Part shown: in pieces, positions 35,736-47,088 of the stretch
Position numbering within the stretch: the stretch's first letter is position 1
Layout of the letters: every line of letters starts with the position of its first letter
From: Primulina eburnea
Taxonomy: Eukaryota; Streptophyta; Magnoliopsida; Lamiales; Gesneriaceae
Length of the DNA stretch: 64,000 nucleotides
Direction: 5' to 3'
Assembly (NCBI RefSeq): GCF_022965805.1
Contig: NC_133115.1
Location: 30,247,321-30,311,320, forward strand
Translations under genes and position numbers: made by a program
The notes under the pieces: generated by a model
Databases searched by the model: none
Told to the model about the DNA's origin: nothing
The model's input: only the letters and a program-made list of their open reading frames with translations

Positions 35736-36382
35736 ATATCTATGGTGTATTCAGCTTAGTTTTGCTGCGACTATATATCAAAATTCAAACCAAATCATAT
35801 TATATTGGTTTCATAAAATTTCAAACTAAACAAAACCTTGAATTTTTTATAACCAAAACAAATCAAACTAAACCAATAATTTCATTTTGATTATGTTTGG
35901 TATGGGTTGAATAATTTAATTTTAAATTTGAGTTTCATAGTGAAATAATAAATGAAATATTGCAAATCAAATAAATTAGTAAATGACAATTAATAGAAGT
36001 TGAGTGGGCATTGTATTTAATTATGATATCAAATTTTTCTAACTTATAAAAAACATAAGCCTTGGGGATGTGTTTCTGTTTATTTGGGCTAAGATCTACA
36101 ACCAATATATTTTCAATGTAATTGTATTGTTATAATGTTTACTAATAAATAACAATAGGTTTGAAACTAATTAAAATCAACCAATATATTTCTATGTCCA
36201 AGAAAAATCACACAAAATCGACAAAAATTATTGCGTAATTTTTTATAATAGTGTAATTTTTTTGGATTGGTTCGGTTAGATTTATTTTCATTCAAAACTT
36301 GAATCAAACCACGGTTTAGATGATTTAAAATAATTAAAAACGTGATTGACTGAAAATCGATGAAAACCATGAAATTTGTTGG
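35736..36382. other. intergenic, nothing recognised
   Basis: AT-rich with short AACCAAA/TTTGGTTT-like words. No coding match. Confidence 0.45.
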
Positions 36383-36557
36383 TAAAAACTTATGTGAGAC
36401 GGTTTCACGGATTGTATTTTGTGAAACGAATATCTTATTTGGGTCATGCATGAAAAATTATTACTTTTTTATGCTAATAATATTACCTTTTATTGTAAGG
36501 GTTGACACATCTCACAGATAAAGATTCGTGACACAGTCTCACAAGAGACCTACTCTT
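36383..36557 (+). mobile_element. MITE family GAGACGGTCTCAC, copy 5
   Basis: Opening arm TATGTGAGACGGTTTCACGG, interior with CTTATTTGGGTCATGCATG and the repeated ATTACTTTT unit, closing GTGACACAGTCTCACAAGAG. A minus-strand open frame at 36167-36451 is largely this element read backwards. Confidence 0.85.
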
Positions 36558-37236
36558 TAGTTTAATAATTCGGTCCGATTTGTGAATAACCCAAACATAT
36601 CTCCTGGATTTTATATTGGGAGATAAAAATGTTTAACCATTTTTGGTAAAAAGATTAATAGAATAATGTAGGGATGCGATCTAACGGTTTTTTACGAGAA
36701 ATTCAAACTCAATTCCATATAAGATCGAAAATTTCTTTTCCTTCAAAATCGGTTTTACATGTAGAATGATATATGCGGTGGTTTCCAGCGGTTTTAGGTG
36801 AATAATCAAATAGAATGCAAAAATATTAGAATAAAAATTCAAATTGATTTAAAAACCATTTAAGAAATAATAACAAAATAATGTCTTTTTTTTTTACTTT
36901 CGAACACAACATTTAAATTTAAAAAAAAAACTACTCTACAAGTATATGACTTTCATTGAACTTCAAAAGAAAAAAAATATTGTAATAAGAAAGTAAAACA
37001 ATAATGTCAATCAAATTAATCCAATAAGAATTGACATTATGAAAAATGAAAATCGTCGTTCAAATTAATCATCTTCCATTCCACAACAACTTGATCTATC
37101 CAATTCTAAAAAGATCATTAATTTTTATTGACAAATTCAATAAGCATAGAGACAGTGAAGAGGTGCCGATCTACCCAGGATAGGGGCCGAGGACCCGAGG
37201 AGACACGACGATGGCTTGCACCTCCGACGGATCATC
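36558..37236. other. intergenic; GC-richer patch at 37150-37236
   Basis: Mostly AT-rich. The last ~90 bp (GGGGCCGAGGACCCGAGGAG and neighbours) are clearly GC-richer and run up to the copia insertion. They continue on the far side at 41896, so one host unit was split. No family recognised. Confidence 0.45.
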
Positions 37237-37241
37237 AAGTG

Positions 37242-37374
37242 TGTTATAATTCAATCTCGATCTTTATTGAATTAATTCGTCTCAAATACCAGCAACTGCC
37301 CCTTCCAACCGTTTATCCTTTCAAACCGCAACAACTGCTTGTGGACTTGTCAATGCTATGAGATAATATCCACA
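37242..37374 (-). repeat. 3' LTR of the copia element (133 bp, internally deleted)
   Basis: Minus strand TGTGGATATTATCTCATAGC to GATTGAATTATAACA. About 43 bp at one end and 58 bp at the other are identical to the other LTR. The middle differs and about 360 bp are missing. Confidence 0.9.
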
Positions 37375-37432
37375 ATTCTCCACCTTGTCTCAAGATTGAC
37401 CCAAGTGATGCCTGTCATTTTCGGTCCTTAGT

Positions 37433-40400
37433 CTAAGAACCTTTTACCACTTCAACATTGACCAACTTTAAACAATGTTGAAGCTTAACCTTTGTAACTG
37501 GTTTGGTTAACATATCAGCTGCATTTTCTTCTGTCATAACCTTTTCCAGCTCTACTTCTCCTTTTCCAATTATTTCTCTTACAAAATGCAACTTTACATC
37601 CACATGTTTAGTCCTCTCATGGAATACTTGATTCTTTGATAAGTGAATTGCACTTTGATTATCACACAACAACTTCAGTGTTGCATCCTGAACTTCAAGT
37701 TCAGCAATTAATCCTCGTAACCACAAAGCTTCTTTAACACCCTCTGTAATGGCAATATACTCGGCTTCTGTAGTTGACAACGCCACCACTGGTTGAAGCC
37801 CTACTTTCCAACTGATAGTTGTTCCAAACATTGTGAACACATATCCAGTGATCGACTTCCTAGTATCAATACACCCCGCAAAATCAGAGTCCACAAATCC
37901 ACTTAACACTTCAGTTGTCTCACTGGCTCCACCATAAACCAAGCCGTACTTTGTTGTACCTTTATGTACCTCATTACCCATTTCAGAGCTTCCCAATGAA
38001 TCTTCCCTGGATTGGCCATAAATCTGCTTACCATACTTACGGCATATGCTAAATCAGACCTTGTACATATCATTGCATACATGACTGAACCTACAGCACT
38101 TGCATAAGGTACTTTCATCATGTAATTCTTTTCTTCACTTGTCTCTGGTTTTTGTGACACAGTAAGTTTAAAATGCTGTGCTAAAGGTGTTAATACACTT
38201 TTAGCGTTTATCATTCCAAACTTGCCCAAAACTTTTTCAACATATGACTGTTGAGACACACAAATTTGTCTACTTGCCCTGTCTCTTGTTATTTCCATAC
38301 CAAGCATCATCCTTGCTGGACCAAGGTCTTTCATATCGAACTCTGTTTTAAACTGAGTTTTGAGCTTGGTAATTTCCCTTTTCTCTGTACAGGCTATCAA
38401 TATATCATCCACGTATAGCATTAGATATATCATTGCATGTGTTTCACCTCGTTTAAAGTATACACACTGATCATATTTGCTTCTATTAAAACCAGCTTCC
38501 AACATGAAATCATCAAACCTCTTGTTCCATTGTCTTGGGGACTGTTTTAACCCATACAATGATTTCTTAAGTTTACAGACTTTGTCCTCACTTCCTTCCT
38601 CAACAAACCCTTCGGGTTGAATCATGAATATATCTTCTTCTAACTCTCCATGTAGGAAAGCCGTCCCTTACATCCATCTGTTCCAACTCCATGTCCCACC
38701 TAGCTGTTATGGCTAATAGAATTCTAATTGATCTGTGTTTTACTACTGGAGAAAATACTTCATGGAAATCAATTCATTCTCTTTGTGTGATTCCATTGGC
38801 TACTAATCTTGCCTTCAGCCTTGGTGGTTCAACACCCGTTATTCCATCCTTTCTTTTGAGCACCATTTTGATGCAATCAGTTTCTGTCCTCTCGGTCTCT
38901 CCACTAGTGTCCAGGTCTTATTATCTTTTAGTGACTTAATATCTTCTCTCATTGCCTCTAGCCAATTTTCCTTATTCATACCGCTCACAGCTTCCTTGAA
39001 TGACTTTGGTTCTTCAACCTCTAAACTTTGAGCTGTTATTAAGGCATATGAGATGAGATCAGCATATCCATACCTTTCTGGTGGTTTGATTGCTCTTCTT
39101 TCCCTATCTTTTTCAACTTATACCCTTCATCTGCTACCTGTTGAGGTTCCTGTTCTGTTGGTGAATCACCTTGTTCAATTCCACCAGTCACCTCTTCAGT
39201 TTCCAACCTTATTCTCCCACCAGCCAATTCAGACTCCTCAGTAGATCTTCCTATTGTTTGATTGCTGATATTTGTCATATCTTTTTCATTAAACACAACA
39301 TCTCTACTGATAATCATCCTTTTGAATCCAGCTTCCAAGCACCATAGTTTATATCCTTTAATTCCCTTTGGGTATCCAATGAATATGCACTTTATAGCTC
39401 TTGGTGCGAGTTTATCTTGTCTTAGATGTGCATAGGCAGTACACCCAAAGACTCTCAAGTGTTTATAGGTTGCTGGTTTTCCTGTCCATAGCTCCTGGGG
39501 TGTCTTAAAACCTATGGCAGCGGAGGGACACTTATTGATAAGATAACAGGCTGTGGATACAGCCTCTGCCCAAAAGGTTTTGGGTAAGTTAGCAGTTACT
39601 AACATGCACCTTATCCTTTCAAGGATGGTTCTATTCATTCTTTCTGCAAGGATTTTGTTGTGGTGTGCCTCTTACAGTTTTGTGTCTTGTAATCCCTTCT
39701 TTTACACAAAACTTGTTGAATTCATCAGATAGGAATTCAAGCCCATTGTCAGTCCTTAGGCATTTTACCTTTCTGCCTAACTGATTTTCCACAAGTGTTT
39801 TCCATTCCTTAAACGATTTGAAGGCTTCATCTTTACCTTTCAGAATGTATACCCACACTTTCCTGGAATAATCATCAATGATGCTCATAAATACTTAGCT
39901 CCACCTAGTGAGGCTGTCCTTGAAGGTCCCCAAAGATCCGAATGAATATAGTCCAAAGCAGCTTTGGTTCGGTAGGTTGATGTATTGAACCTGACCCTAC
40001 AAGATTTTCCATATACACATTCTTCACAAAATCCCAGGTCTTCTATTTTATCCCTTTCAAAAGCTCCTTGTTTGCACAATTCAAATAATCCTTGTTCACT
40101 GACATGACCTAGCCTTTTATGCCAAAGTTTAGTTTTACTGTCATCATCTCTTGCCACTGTAGTAGCAGATCCAATTATTGTGCTTCCTTCGAGGGAATAG
40201 AGACCATTGTTTCTTATTCTCTTCATCATTACTAGAGCACCTTTTGAAACCTTTAATACACCATTTTCTGCCTTGAATGTGTACCCACTTTTATCCAATG
40301 TTCCAAGAGATATTAAATTTCTCTTTAGATCTGGAACATACCTTATCTCTTGTAGTATCCTTTCAGTTCCATCATACATTTTAATCCTTACTGACCCGAT

Positions 40401-41364
40401 TCCGAGTACCTTGCAAGCTTTATTGTTTCCAAGCAATACAGAACCATCTTCCATTTGGTTTAGAGTTTCAAACCAATCTCGGTTCGGTGTCATATGATAT
40501 GAACACCCTGAATCCAATATCCATTCCTTTGAGGAATCCTTATCAGACATTGTTAGGACCTCGGCTGATTCATATCCATCTTGTACAATGGCTGCATCCC
40601 CTGATTCAGTCGGTTTTCCGTGGAATTTCTTCTTTCTTTCAGGGCATTCAATCTTGAAATGTTTATCTTTATGACAAAGGAAACATCTCCTTTTAGTCCT
40701 AGACTTGGATCTTGCCTTGAACTTATTTCTATAGAATTCCCTCTTTTCAGATCTTCCACGAACCGTCAGTCCTTCACCTGATTCATCTTCTTTGTTCTCG
40801 GATTTCTTCTTTAGTTCTTTAGAAACCAGTGCCGTTTGTACTTCTTCCAAGGACAAAGATTATCTTCCGAATATCAATGTATCTGCGATATTCTCATATT
40901 CCTTGGGTAGAGATCTTAACAGCAACAATCCTTGATCTTCATCCTCAATCTTTATCTCAATATTTTCGAGATCAAGAATTACTTTATTAAAATCATCTAT
41001 GTGATCTTCCAGAGACTTCCCAGGCAACATCTTAAATGTATAGAGTCTCTGCTTCAAGTATAGTCGATTTGCCAATGACTTTGTCATGTATAAGTGTTCT
41101 AATTTTAGTCCAAATTGCAGCTGCCGATTTTTCTTTCGAGACTTCCCTTAGGACTCTATCTCCAAGATTTAGGATCAGAACACTGTGGGCTTTATTAAGA
41201 ATATCTTTCTTATCTTTCTCAGATATCGAAGAGGATAGTGTCTTCTCTCCCAAAAGGGCCTCATCCAATCCTTGATGGACCAGCAGTGTGTGCATCTTTA
41301 GACGCCACAGACCAAAATCATTTTTTCCGGTAAACCTCTCGACTTCATATCTTGCAGATGCCAT
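37433..41364 (-). pseudogene. copia gag-pol polyprotein, multiply frameshifted
   Basis: Starts MASARYEVERFTGKNDFGLW at 41364. Gag continues through a frame change near 41060-41090 and a TAA stop near 40859. The next frame (40856-39885) has a CX2CX4HX4C knuckle (CFLCHKDKHFKIEC), the protease motif WILDSGCSYHMTP and the pre-integrase HKRLGHVSEQGL block. Integrase (DDYSRKVWVYILKG, LRTDNGLEFLSDEF) spans 39888-39039 with another break at about 39635. RT is split at about 38625 and keeps LMLYVDDILIA. RNase H ends 37433 with the ADMLTKPV block. At least five lesions prevent a full product, so mobilisation would have needed proteins supplied by another copy. Confidence 0.9.
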
Positions 41365-41376
41365 ACTCCTTTCAAC

Positions 41377-41392
41377 CTGGCTCTGATACCAC
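41377..41392 (-). other. primer-binding site (initiator tRNA-Met)
   Basis: Minus strand TGGTATCAGAGCCAGG, two or three bases inside the 5' LTR; the standard minus-strand primer site of plant copia elements. Confidence 0.85.
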
Positions 41393-41394
41393 TT

Positions 41395-41756
41395 TGTTAT
41401 AATTCAATCTCGATCTTTATTGAATTAATTCGTCTCAATATCCAAGATCACATGAACCGATTACGAACAAGATCAAATGAATAAGAAATGCGATCAAAGT
41501 ACACCAAGATTTAACGTGGTTCGACAATATGTCTACATCCACGGACAAGCAGCACCTGATTCCTTCTTTATTCCGATGATAAGCACCTTAGTGGTGGAAT
41601 TACAAACATATGAATCAATCTCGCAGCACTCCACTCAATATACTCGTAGAAGAGTTTTAAACACCAAGAGATATACTCCCCGTTCTTGAGTGCTTTACAA
41701 CAGTAAGAAAACAAAACTGAAGAATTACAAAAAAGATTAAAAAACCTTCCGCAGTG

Positions 41757-41834
<78 letters not shown>

Positions 41835-41890
41835 TTTCAAACCGCAACAACTGCTTGTGGACTTGTCAATGCTATGAGATAATATCCACA
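41395..41890 (-). repeat. 5' LTR of the copia element (496 bp) with expanded AT tract
   Basis: Same termini as the 37242-37374 LTR. It contains an uninterrupted TA run of 75 bp (41758-41832) that the other LTR lacks. Confidence 0.9.
41758..41832. repeat. (TA)n microsatellite, 75 bp
   Basis: Perfect alternating TA inside the 5' LTR. Confidence 0.95.
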
Positions 41891-41895
41891 AAGTG

Positions 41896-42794
41896 CTTTC
41901 AATTTTTTTATGTGGACATCAAACTGCATAAAGCTGTAATGTTTGATTATTTATTTTTTTTCCCGAGCCAATTGCCAACAAATCAAAACTTCGAAGAGCA
42001 TCATCATGGACAACTCTAGGGGGTTGAGGGCCTGAGGCCGAGTGAATGTAGATGATTTAGACTCGAATCCAAGCAGCAATATTTGCATGGTTGATAGACG
42101 AGCTCTCCTTGATTCCAACCGTCCATTACAAATGTCACTGGGTTTTCTAAGGAGCTTGTCCGAGTGCTTGATACCACCGCTGTCATTGCAATATTAGTCC
42201 TTTAAGTTGGTTTGTTTTAGATTTCAGTCATACAACTTGTCAAAGTTTTATTTTCATTTTATAAATGTGATTTTTTTTAGTCTTTTTTTCTGAAGCCAAT
42301 AAATACATCAAATTTTGCTTATTTTACATTAATGTTTTCTTATGTGACTCATGTGACGAGAATAAAACAGATATTACATACATTAAAATCCACTTAAGCA
42401 AAAATATAGAGAAATGACAGGTTTTTTCCTCTCATTTTTTGAAATATTGAATGTGATTTTGCTTTATTTTGCTATTTTATTTTTGTTTTGATTAATTAAT
42501 ATGCATAATATATGTTTTATTCTATTGATATGAACAATATAGAAGAGCATTGATGTCAAACGCACAATATTCAATGTATTTAGGGGGTTTCGGTGGAAAA
42601 AATTACCAAAAAAAATCCATGTTATTAGATGAAAACAAATTTTTGACAATTTACAAAATTACATGACTAAAATATAAAATAGATCAATTTACAGGACATA
42701 AATTGTAATTTTTCATTTAAACACGCCATACATATGAAATGCGTGGACGTCACTTAATGCTTCAGCTGGTAGGAAGATGTCTGGTAGCTGTGCC
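41896..42794. other. intergenic, host continuation of the split GC-richer unit
   Basis: Resumes the host sequence interrupted by the copia element (CTTTCAATTTTTTTATGTGG). The 42000-42180 part is moderately GC-rich (for example GGGGGTTGAGGGCCTGAGGC) but has no recognised coding match. The remainder is AT-rich. Confidence 0.4.
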
Positions 42795-43011
42795 TAGGGA
42801 TGGTAATATGTCGGATTCTTGTATTAAACCAGCCTAGTTTGGGTGGGTTGGATAATTACGGTTCGGTTCGGTTTTTTTGTAATACGGTTCGGTTTTTACG
42901 GCCGGTTATATACGGTTGGCTAAAATTTGTTGAGAGATAAAATTATATGTCACTTTATGTCTTTAAAATCTAAATCATAGTATTTTTCAAATATTTAATT
43001 TGTGAGACTTG

Positions 43012-43091
<80 letters not shown>

Positions 43092-43634
43092 TATATTACC
43101 TGTGTTGTGTATAAACATGTCATACGAATATAATAACTATATATAACTAATTAACCATGTAAACACGGAAAATGCCTGAATCCAACGGAATATTCAGTAA
43201 TAAGAATGATAACAAGGTGTCAATTAGCTCGAATGGAACACAAATAATCTTACGAAATATTAAAGAAATATATACAGAAAAAAAGAGAACGTCGACTGAT
43301 GAGTGGTGAGAAATAAGAGAAAACGATCGGATTGAAAAATTGAGGGTTAATGATACTAAGTTCCTAAATCTTAATAGGCCCATTATATATAAAAAGACTT
43401 ATATTTAACAATAATATGACCCATTATACATAAAAATCTTATATTTAACAAAAATATGGCCGGTTCGGTTTTTCGGTTTTTTTGGGGCTTAAAACCGAAA
43501 ACCGAACCGAAAAACCGAACTTTATATATTTTAAAACCATAACCGACCGAAAAACCGATAAAACCGAACCATTTAAACCGAATTATTCGGTTCGATCGGT
43601 TTTTTCGGTTTTTCGGGTTTTATGCCCACCCCTA
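42795..43634. mobile_element. composite hAT-like element with GGTTCGGTTTTT arms
   Basis: Left side TAGGGATGG..., right side ...CCCACCCCTA. Subterminal blocks of GGTTCGGTT on the left and AACCGAACC/TTCGGTTTTTCGG on the right form inverted arms, with an AT-rich centre holding a 63-bp AT run. Layout is like the element at 9515-9889. No convincing 8-bp target duplication (GCTGTGCC versus GTTGGATC), so the exact left end is uncertain. Confidence 0.6.
43015..43077. repeat. (AT)n microsatellite
   Basis: About 63 bp of alternating AT within the composite hAT-like element. Confidence 0.95.
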
Positions 43635-43689
43635 GTTGGATCAGGTTAAATGAGTCTATATATATACTATTAATAATATCTTAATCCCT

Positions 43690-44660
43690 AATCTCAGGCC
43701 AATTTAACCGGTGGGGAGGGTATGTGGTGGGTATGGCTAAACCCAAGACTCGTCCCATGAAGAACCCGTCCCACCCCGGTTAAATATTTTTCGGCTCTGC
43801 TCCACCTCGAATACGAAATCGGGCCGGGTATACCCGTGAAACCTGAATTTTTAAAAATAAAAAAAATAATCTTTCTTCTCACATGACTGAATTATGAAAC
43901 AGACAAACCTCTAAATAAAACACAATAGAAAATTAATTCATGTGTTCGACTACACCTAATAATAACACAAAGTATTTTCACGACATAAAGAATTACATAA
44001 AAAAAAAGAGTTACTAGCTCTCCAAAAAAAATCTCGACGTCCCAAAAAATAAGTTGTAACATAACTTAAACAGATCAATATAAAATCAACGAGTAGGCAA
44101 TATTTCAGACACATTCTTCGGGATCATCTTCCTCTTCATCAAGAATGGTGGGACATGTTGGTAAACTACTTGAAGAATTAACTACAAAATTAAAGGAGTA
44201 AATTAAAAAAATAAAACAGTAATTTAAAATTGTAAAAAATTGTAATTTAAAGAGAGAAAGTGCAGTAACAAAATTAAAATAAAACTGTGATTTATTTATC
44301 TTTCACCTCACCCCACAACCATCTTCGCGAGCATATACATGCCTCCAAAATCATTGGGTTAAGTCTACTAAGATGAAGACAAACTATTCTTCCATTATTG
44401 CTAAAAGCTTATTCAAATGCAACAGTTAAATATATGAATAACTAAGACCGTTATGGTTGAGGTGAGCTACTAAAAAAATGAAAATTAATAAAACTAAAAC
44501 CCTAGAGTATTTATATCCATATATATAGGGCGGGTATGGGGAGGACGAATATTAGAGGACTCATGACCCGCCCCATGACCCATTTAGTATGCCCAAACCC
44601 GCCCCATACGCATGGTTACATTACAGGTCTGTGTAAAACCCGAACCCATTGACATCCCTA
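43690..44660 (-). mobile_element. hAT element remnant with transposase tail
   Basis: Both ends carry GGGCGGGTATGGG/CCCGCCCCAT-type subterminal repeats. The right end, read inward on the minus strand, is TAGGGATGTCAATGGG, a common plant hAT terminus. The minus strand at 44100-44440 encodes hAT dimerisation-domain pieces (see the next entry). The left terminus and target duplication could not be placed. Confidence 0.6.
44100..44440 (-). pseudogene. hAT transposase C-terminal (dimerisation) relic
   Basis: Minus-strand translation near 44410-44320 gives AFSNNGRIVCLHLSRLNPMI then LEACICSRRWLWGE, which fits the hAT C-terminal pattern (FSxxGRxxSxxRSRLxPxxLEAxxCxxxWL). An acidic tail follows at about 44160-44105 (LPTCPTILDEEEDDPEE) after a non-coding gap that could be an old intron. 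Stops upstream show it is dead. Confidence 0.65.
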
Positions 44661-44769
44661 TTTACAACCCAACATGAAAAGAAACTGTGCCCAAGAGCTA
44701 TAAGTGGATATTTTATCATGTATGCTAAAATTTTAAAGGTACATATTATATTGTCCATCTTATAAAAAT

Positions 44770-45600
44770 AGAATTGTGGAATCAATAAATATAAAATTCC
44801 TTGAAAACGACTTGATTAGTGGGAGTGATCATTCAAATGACATAGTTTTTTTAGAATATCACATTTATGCACAAACATCTTATTCAAATGATATATTGGT
44901 TGCTATCACACCACTCAAGACCAAACAAGTGTTAGAAAATCATTTACTGAAGTTCCACAAATTGTTGACGAAAATTCAGTAGATCAAGTTGTTAATGAAA
45001 AAAAAAACAATTGTTGATCAACCAAACAACCTAAGGAGATTTATTAGAATAAGAAGATCGGCGATATCTAATGATTATGTCATGTATTTACAAGAATCAG
45101 ACTTTAATATCAGAGCCAAAATTATCCTGAAACATTTTTACAAGACATGAGTTGTAATGAGTCAAAAGTATAGTTTAATGTTATGAAAGAATAGATGAAT
45201 TATATGGCATTTAATGGAGTCTTGTATCTTGTTCAATTGCCCGATGATGTAAAAGTCCATTTGATGTAAATAAGTCTTCAAAAGAAAAAAAGACTCATTA
45301 GACAAAATTGAAAGATATAAAACAAGATTCGTCGCTAAAATATTCACTCAGCATGAAAGAGTTGAATATAAGAAAAAAATTTCTCCAGTATCTAAGAAAG
45401 ATTCTCTCTGTATCATTCTAGCATTAATTGCACATGTTGGCTTAGATTTACAACATATGAATGTGAAAGATAAGAAATTAATTATCGAGCACATTAGTAC
45501 GAAAATGATGATTGCAGATACTTTGACTAAAAAGGCATGCCACTATTAAAATTTAAAGATCATACAGAAATTATGAGACTTGGTTCTTTTATGTAATTTT
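44770..45600 (+). pseudogene. copia pol relic with central deletion
   Basis: Pieces in order on the plus strand: the pre-RT spacer, then MSCNESKVFN-like and MNYMAFNGVLYLVQLPDDVK (RT N-terminus), KIERYK..FVAK, FTQHERVEYKK and ISPVSKKDSL-like, then IILALIAHVGLDLQHMNVK. At about 45468 this jumps to KKLIIEHISTKMMIADTLTK, the RNase H C-terminus. The RT catalytic YVDD region and most of RNase H are missing, an internal deletion of roughly 1 kb or more. Many stops. Confidence 0.75.
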
Positions 45601-45604
45601 GTTG

Positions 45605-46587
45605 TAAGAACAAATTAATAAAACTCTAATGTGATATTTTTCTCACATTTAGTGTGCACACGTTCATTGATTCGAGAAATATCATTAAATTTGGACCCCG
45701 AATAAACATAGAGTTTATTTATTAAGTTATATAAATTTGAGATACATAAAGCATTTTAATACATGGAAGATAATACTTGTTTTTAGAGGACATAAAATCA
45801 TAATTCATATGTTTTGTTTTCTCGTAAATGAGATATGTATGGGCTAAGTGGGTGAATGTAATAAAAAATGGCTCATATCAAAGGAAGAATAAACGTGTAG
45901 GAAATGACGACGGTCATAAGCTTACATTTTTTACAAACGGTACATGCGTCGCCTCAACTTTAGAAATTGAGACGTGCATATGCATCTTCTTTTTACTATC
46001 GAGCTCCCGACCAATTCATTGATAGTATGAGAAATTCTTATAAATAACAGTGATTGAGGTTCCTAAACAGACACCTCATAAGAATAAAAATATACCATCT
46101 ACTATGAGAGTTGAAGTGCTTAGAAGACTTCAATCAGAAAAAGGCAAAATACTTACAAATTATTCGATAGGCGGAAGTAATACTCGATCCACTTCTGCAT
46201 ATTTTTTATCATGTTCATAGATGTGTGAAAACATGATTTTGTTGAGAAAACTATAACATCCCGATGTAACATTGACTAACCCTTAACATCCTAAAGTTTG
46301 GTACTATCATTTTAGACAATACGTTTCATATATTTTGGCAGCATGTTTGGTTGGTCTTGAATTGGAATCGATGGAGCAAAAACACAGCAACAATTATAAA
46401 AATTGGAGACTAAGACAAGAAGATTAACCAAAATATACATTGAGACCAACGACCAGTTCAAAGAATTGGGTGATTTGTTAAAGATGTGAGTGGACAACAC
46501 GTACAATAAGCTCTGAATAATCAAATGGAGAATCCAAAAAAACATTTTGAGGTGGTTGTCGGGAATCACTCTCAAATTAGACATGAA
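45605..46587. other. probable decayed LTR and spacer
   Basis: Directly follows the end of the copia relic, so its first part should be the old 3' LTR (non-coding, TTTCTCACATTTAGTGTGCA). No clear right end. The minus-strand open stretch at 46312-46584 matches no family. Confidence 0.4.
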
Positions 46588-46596
46588 ATATATATA

Positions 46597-46658
<62 letters not shown>

Positions 46659-46664
46659 TATATA
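46588..46664. repeat. (AT)n tract with mirrored ATAATTAT ends
   Basis: About 77 bp AT alternation, with ATAATTATAT interruptions placed symmetrically near both ends, giving one large perfect palindrome. Confidence 0.9.
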
Positions 46665-46974
46665 GGTGAGTAACACCTCATTGGTGCTCACATAGATGTG
46701 CACGGTATGTGATATATATATATATATGAATTTCGTTCATCCTTTTGGTCATCATTGGCCAACTTCCACGAAATGTCACCTCGCCTTAGTGTATATTTAT
46801 ATGTAAAAAAATTGTTGTCCTTTAACAATGAATTAATATTTATTATGTTCACATGTCACAATAATTTGTTGAATTAATGTTGTCTGTTTCACATATTTGG
46901 ATATTTATTAATTCATTTGTATGTTTAATTCACATTATCGTTGATTTATTTATTTATTTATTGAAAGCTAAGTT

Positions 46975-47082
46975 TTTATGCCAAGAATCTCTTGGCCTAA
47001 TGACAAAAGTGACATCCCCGAAACCCATATGATATCGAGCTTAAATCTTACGTGTGAGTAGTATTTTTATTAGATAAAAAAA
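46975..47082 (+). repeat. possible tRNA-derived SINE-like repeat
   Basis: TCTTGGCCTAATGAC resembles an A box, and GATATCGAGCTTAAATC about 40 bp later resembles a B box. It ends before a poly-A run (AAAAAAAAAAA near 47078-47088). Suggestive only. Confidence 0.3.
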
Positions 47083-47088
47083 AAAATT

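Larger units (their letters stand above)
37242..41890 (-). mobile_element. near full-length Ty1/copia element with TSD AAGTG
   Basis: Minus-strand element bounded by two LTRs, flanked by an exact 5-bp duplication AAGTG (37237-37241 and 41891-41895). Next to the 5' LTR is a primer-binding site TGGTATCAGAGCCAGG (41377-41392, minus strand), complementary to plant initiator tRNA-Met. A purine tract (AAGGTGGAGAAT) abuts the 3' LTR at 37375. Gag, protease, integrase, RT and RNase H lie between in copia order. The two LTRs have very different lengths (133 and 496 bp) but are identical where they align. Confidence 0.92.

Noticed and set aside
36167..36451. Minus-strand frame beginning MHDPNKIFVSQNT; similar peptides at 53198-53383 and 60121-60217
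   Set aside because: These peptides are the MITE family translated backwards; they recur wherever the element occurs.
42795..44660. One single hAT element spanning both hAT-like blocks
   Set aside because: The outer ends (TAGGGATGG and CATCCCTA) look alike, but the flanking 8-mers GCTGTGCC and TTTACAAC do not match, and the inner CCCACCCCTA end at 43634 is better explained as a separate element.
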